Shown here: positions 60,885 to 64,000 of the stretch, piece after piece
Position numbering within the stretch: position 1 is the first letter of the stretch
Layout: each line of letters begins with the position of its first letter
Assembly: GCF_000242455.2 (NCBI RefSeq)
Contig: NC_019892.1
Location: forward strand, 8,504,744-8,568,743
From: Singulisphaera acidiphila DSM 18658
Lineage (GTDB): Bacteria > Planctomycetota > Planctomycetia > Isosphaerales > Isosphaeraceae
Direction of reading: 5' to 3'
DNA: 64,000 bases
Made by a program: the position numbers and the translations under genes
Notes under the pieces: generated by a model
Database searches by the model: none
Told to the model about the DNA's origin: nothing
The model's input: the letters and a program-made list of their open reading frames with translations, nothing else

Positions 60885-61895
60885 GTGACTGGCGCCGTGA
60901 ATATTCCCTTACTCCAACGCCTTCGCAATGCCCAGGGCGCCTTCGTCCCGGTCGCCGAGCTCGGTGCTGGGAAGACGCTCGACGCGTTGCGAACCGACCT
61001 GGCGGAGTTGGAGAGATTTGGATTCGTGCTCGAGAGCCACCCCTACCGCGGCGTCGCCTATCGCGGGCCAGCCGCGCGGCTCTGCCCCGACCAGATCGAG
61101 CACGAGCTTGGGACACGACGGGTCGGCCGCAGAATCGCTGTCTGGAACCGGGTTGTCAGTACCAACGACCTGGCCGCCCATGCTGCCGCATCCACAGCCA
61201 ACGAAGGACTCGTGATCTTGGCCGAGGAGCAGACGGCCGGCCGAGGGAGACGCGGGAGGCAATGGGTGGCGCCGGCGAGTTCGTCACTCCTGATGTCGGT
61301 CCTGCTCTTCCCTTCCGAACACCTGGCCGAGGCGGGCTGGCTCACCGCGCTCGGGGCCGTGGCAGTGGCCGAGGTGGTCGCCGCGTGGACCGGCCTCGAC
61401 GCTCGGATCAAGTGGCCCAACGACGTCCGGATCGCAGGGCAAAAGATCGCCGGAATTCTCGTCGAACGAGGGGATGGCGCTGTCATCGGCATCGGGCTCA
61501 ATGCGAACATCACCCGAGCCGACTTCCCCACGGAACTTCACGACACCGCCACCTCCCTTCGGATTCTCACGGGTGAGACCGTGGATCGATCCGAACTGGC
61601 TCGCGCTCTGATCCGTCGGATCGACGACTGGTACGATCGAGGCTGGTCGCTTGGCCCTGACGCCCTGAATCCTGCCTGGCGCGACCGGAGCGAGCATCTC
61701 GGGCAGTTGGTCCAGGTCACCACTCCCTCCGGTTCTCATATGGGTCGCCTCATTGATCTGGATTTAAGGCGAGGTTTGACCCTGGCTGAATCCGACCAGA
61801 ACGGTCGGACTCGGCAATTCTCGGTTCGCGACGTCCTCACCCTCACGCCCTGCCAAGACGGGCCGGGGCCGAACTCACAAATCGTCACCCCGTGA
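60885..61895 (+). CDS. birA: Biotin-[acetyl-CoA-carboxylase] ligase (BirA), bifunctional type
   Basis: 336 residues from a GTG at 60885 (a second GTG at 60897 is possible). An N-terminal helix-turn-helix (IPLLQRLRNAQGAFVPVAEL...ALRTDLAELERFGF) indicates the repressor-ligase form. Catalytic core: STNDLAAHAAAS, the biotinyl-AMP loop AGRGRRGRQWVAPASSSLLMS, KWPNDVRIAGQKIAGILVE and IGIGLNANI. A C-terminal SH3-like domain follows (VQVTTPSGSHMGRLIDLDLRRGL). It attaches biotin to carboxylase carrier proteins; the HTH may also repress biotin genes, none of which are near. Confidence 0.95.
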   Translation: MTGAVNIPLLQRLRNAQGAFVPVAELGAGKTLDALRTDLAELERFGFVLESHPYRGVAYRGPAARLCPDQIEHELGTRRVGRRIAVWNRVVSTNDLAAHAAASTANEGLVILAEEQTAGRGRRGRQWVAPASSSLLMSVLLFPSEHLAEAGWLTALGAVAVAEVVAAWTGLDARIKWPNDVRIAGQKIAGILVERGDGAVIGIGLNANITRADFPTELHDTATSLRILTGETVDRSELARALIRRIDDWYDRGWSLGPDALNPAWRDRSEHLGQLVQVTTPSGSHMGRLIDLDLRRGLTLAESDQNGRTRQFSVRDVLTLTPCQDGPGPNSQIVTP

Positions 61896-62098
61896 GATTG
61901 TGGGACAATCCTCCGGGCCGACACGTTGACAACAACTCGCCAAAGAGGCAACATCAGGCTCTGGCCCACCGTCAGCGCGCCTGCTACACTCGCCAAAGTT
62001 GCCGATACTCTCTCCTGGCCGGCCTGCCCCCTGTGACCAACGGCCTCCACCCCGAGAGAGATCGTCCCTCCCGCCTTTTCAGGATTGGAGATCAGCGC

Positions 62099-62950
62099 AT
62101 GGCTCATCGACAGTCCCGGACCATCGAGACCTCACCCAGGTTCGACTGGTCGGCGAGTGCCAGCCATCCGCTTTCGTCGGCGGTTGCCGGTTCGTCGTTT
62201 GCGCCAGCGCTGGCGCTTGCCATGGCCCTGGTTGCGGTTCCCACGACCGCACCGGCCGGCGTCTCGACCGTCTCCCCCCGCTCAGGAGCCCCCGGCATGT
62301 TGGAACCGCACACCGGGTCGTTATTGGTCACCTATTACGAAACCTTCCTGCGTGAGCAGGACATCGAGCACTACCGCCAGTCGGTCTCGACTCGGTACAC
62401 CGAGGGGTCGCTCTGCCGACTGATCGAGTCGGGCGGCACTCAATCCCGCCGCGCCGCACTCCTGGCACTCGGCCTCTACGGCACCTTTCAATGCAACGCG
62501 TCGGTCGCCCACGCCCTGCGTGACAACGACCTGACCGTGCGGCGGATGGCCAGCGATGCCCTGTGGGCAATCTGGTTTCGCGCAGACACCGACGAGAATA
62601 ACAAGACTCTCGAACAGGTGAGCAAGCTAATCGCCAGACAGCGGACCGAAGAGGCGATCAACCTGGCTACCCAACTGATCGACCGCAGTCCCAAGTTCGC
62701 CGAAGCCTATAACCAGCGAGCACTCGCCCACTTCCACCTCGGGCATTTTGAAGAGAGCGTGGCGGATTGCCGGCGCGTCCTCGAGCACAACCCGTATCAC
62801 TTCGGAGCGCTGTCGGGCATGGCGCAATGCCAGATCCAACTCGGACAGAGTGGTGAGGCTTTGAAAACCTTGCGACGCGCCCTGAAGCTTGAACCCCATA
62901 ACGAAAGCCTTCGCGGCCTCGTCTCAGCACTCGAGACCGACGGCGAGTAG
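62099..62950 (+). CDS. HEAT- and TPR-repeat protein with N-terminal membrane/signal segment
   Basis: 283 residues from MAHRQSRTIETSPRF with GGAG upstream; the frame is open to 61892 but those codons overlap birA's end and look non-coding. A hydrophobic segment (about 30-52) probably anchors or exports it. HEAT-like pair: SRRAALLALGLYGTFQCNASVAHALRDNDLTVRRMASDALWAIWFRA. TPR repeats: AINLATQLIDRSPKFAEAYNQRALAHFHLGHFEESVADCRRVLEHNPYHFGALSGMAQCQIQLGQSGEALKTLRRALKLEP. A protein-interaction module with no enzyme motif; HEAT-TPR proteins of this size occur widely in planctomycetes. Confidence 0.85.
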   Translation: MAHRQSRTIETSPRFDWSASASHPLSSAVAGSSFAPALALAMALVAVPTTAPAGVSTVSPRSGAPGMLEPHTGSLLVTYYETFLREQDIEHYRQSVSTRYTEGSLCRLIESGGTQSRRAALLALGLYGTFQCNASVAHALRDNDLTVRRMASDALWAIWFRADTDENNKTLEQVSKLIARQRTEEAINLATQLIDRSPKFAEAYNQRALAHFHLGHFEESVADCRRVLEHNPYHFGALSGMAQCQIQLGQSGEALKTLRRALKLEPHNESLRGLVSALETDGE

Positions 62951-63472
62951 TTTTCTTTTCGATCCGTGGCTCACTCCAAAGTCCCACGAAACGAAGAGAG
63001 GCACTTTTCCCCAGCCTCACAGGTGTGTGCAAGAGCCGCCTATCAAAGAATTCGGGGCAACCGCAACCAACAGCTCTCGTGCATCCGACAAGTCCTGGTG
63101 GATCTCGGCCCCATGATCCAACGAAACCAGCACGGTCGGCTCGACCCTCAGCCCCCTGCCATCGCTTCGCACTCGCGCTCGCCCATACGAATTATGGCCG
63201 TGCTCCACACCCAACCTTTTTGGCGTCAACGAACTCGCCCGATGTGCCGCTGAGGACCAGTGGCATCCCACCTGACACCACGTTTTTGCCCTGAGTCGCA
63301 AGGTGGAGGTCTGCAAAACCTCAGCCCAAGGCACAGGGTCGATCGCGGCTGATCGATCTGACCTGAGCGTACAATCCGCTGTTCGAAACCGCCCGAATCA
63401 AGCGTTCCCAGACAGCCCAGGCCTGGACCAACGCACCGGGGTTCGAACCACTCTTTTCGGGGTTAGGCCAAG
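62951..63472. other. Intergenic stretch, no gene seen
   Basis: About 520 bp after the HEAT/TPR gene. Short open frames exist on both strands but none has a recognisable start context or motif. A TTCGAA-containing segment near 63440 does not fold as a tRNA T-arm. Confidence 0.5.
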
Positions 63473-63560
63473 GCGGCCCGGGGACCCGACCTACAAGAGA
63501 GCTCACGTCTTCCCCCCCGGGGACGTGAAGCAAACCGAGAGGCCGGGTTCCGCGAACCAC
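63473..63560. repeat. Nested palindrome, copy 1
   Basis: Starts CGGCCCGGGGACC. The inner stem is TCACGTC/GACGTGA around TTCCCCCCCGGGG. The outer arms are more diverged than in the other copies (right arm GGCCGGGTTCCGCG). Inner-stem bases differ from copies 2-4 on both sides so that pairing is kept. Confidence 0.7.
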
Positions 63561-63595
63561 CTTTCGATGGATGGATTTCTCGATCGCCAAAACGA

Positions 63596-63684
63596 GCGGC
63601 CCGGGGATCCCGGCCTACGGCAAGTCTCATGCCTTCCCCCCCGGGAGCATGAAACCCACCCTTAGGCCGGGATCCTCGGACCGC
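63596..63684. repeat. Nested palindrome, copy 2
   Basis: Outer arms GCGGCCCGGGGATCCCGGCC and GGCCGGGATCCTCGGACCGC are near-perfect complements. The inner stem TCATGC/GCATGA brackets CTTCCCCCCCGGGA. Confidence 0.8.
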
Positions 63685-63796
63685 CAAGACCTTGACACCC
63701 ATCCATCGACTTATCGTATCATTCCAATCCGCTTGTAAAATCGCAAGACCTTGGAGACCATCGCTTCGGCGTTCGCGAACCGACTCCTCATCAGGT

Positions 63797-63884
63797 CGGC
63801 CCGAGGATCCCAGCCCACAGCAAGTTTCATGTCTTCCCCCCCGGGGACATGAAACCGATCCATAGGCCGGGATCCTCGGGCCGC
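63797..63884. repeat. Nested palindrome, copy 3
   Basis: Outer arms GGCCCGAGGATCCCAGCC and GGCCGGGATCCTCGGGCC pair at 17 of 18 positions. The inner stem TTTCATGTC/GACATGAAA is perfect, around TTCCCCCCCGGGG. Confidence 0.85.
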
Positions 63885-63923
63885 CCCTGTCTAATCGAGT
63901 CTCTTCACCTTCAGCAGAATCAG

Positions 63924-64000
63924 CGGCCCGGGGATCCCAGCCCACAGTGAGCTTTATGTCTTCCCCCCCGGGGACATCAGCCGGTCCATGGGCCGGGATC
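63924..64000. repeat. Nested palindrome, copy 4, cut by window edge
   Basis: Left arm GCGGCCCGGGGATCCCAGCC, inner ATGTC/GACAT, and the beginning of the right arm GGCCGGGATC at the last bases. The array may continue beyond the window. Confidence 0.8.

Noticed and set aside
63425..63465. tRNA gene suggested by a GGTTCGAACC word
   Set aside because: The flanking five bases do not pair as a T-stem, and no acceptor or anticodon arm can be drawn on either strand.
63473..64000. CRISPR array
   Set aside because: The repeats are ~88 bp palindromes with spacings of 123, 201 and 127 bp, only four copies are seen, and no cas gene is near. Spacers are not uniform.

Overview
The window looks like the chromosome of a planctomycete, probably from the Isosphaeraceae/Gemmataceae side of the phylum. 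This is inferred from gene content: two DUF1559 pilin-like proteins, a DUF1549/DUF1553 protein with a CxxCH motif, a TIGR03067 protein, an ECF sigma factor coupled to a Ser/Thr kinase, a double-length UvrA, and generally high GC. No rRNA or tRNA gene was found.

Layout. 1-0.5 kb: end of a ROK-family gene. 0.57-2.33 kb: an intact IS1380 element with a CTAG duplication. 2.4-7.3 kb: a ceramidase-like secreted protein, a DUF1549/DUF1553 protein and a membrane protein. 7.5-11.6 kb: a cassette of a Cys-rich secreted protein, DUF1559, a sialidase-fold protein and a cytochrome c-thioredoxin fusion. 11.8-14.1 kb (minus): ECF sigma and membrane Ser/Thr kinase, overlapping by ATGA. 15.7-32.4 kb (plus): an AlgB/KinB-like two-component pair, the Mg2+ P-type ATPase MgtA, a complete RND efflux system (adaptor, permease, TolC), a CusRS-like two-component pair and a second DUF1559 protein.

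32.4-39.9 kb is an accessory island bounded by two same-orientation IS701 derivatives. It holds a broken vapC toxin gene, an AraC regulator and a chain of ATGA-overlapping reading frames that look assembled from truncated genes: an alpha/beta hydrolase carrying the stub of an SDR, a cupin-carboxymuconolactone decarboxylase-alpha/beta hydrolase fusion, a 70-residue stub and an NTF2-like protein. The right-hand IS701 derivative is internally deleted, has good ends, and was inserted exactly at the stop codon of ftsY.

39.9-54 kb (minus) is core genome: ftsY, a PHP phosphoesterase, a TIGR03067 protein, nusB, an AT-rich 1.1-kb gap with iteron-like repeats, the 2130-residue four-ATPase UvrA, a sigma-54 response regulator and an HtrA protease. 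A DDE insertion sequence (54.24-55.59 kb) then separates a HEAT-repeat membrane protein gene from its own ribosome binding site. 57-63 kb (plus) carries a ComEA-like HhH protein, uvrB, nadC, birA and a HEAT/TPR protein. The last kilobase has no gene but holds four copies of an ~88-bp nested palindrome whose inner stems co-vary.

The strongest unusual items are the covalently doubled UvrA with an unassigned C-terminal domain, the co-varying palindrome array, and the chimeric IS701-bounded island.
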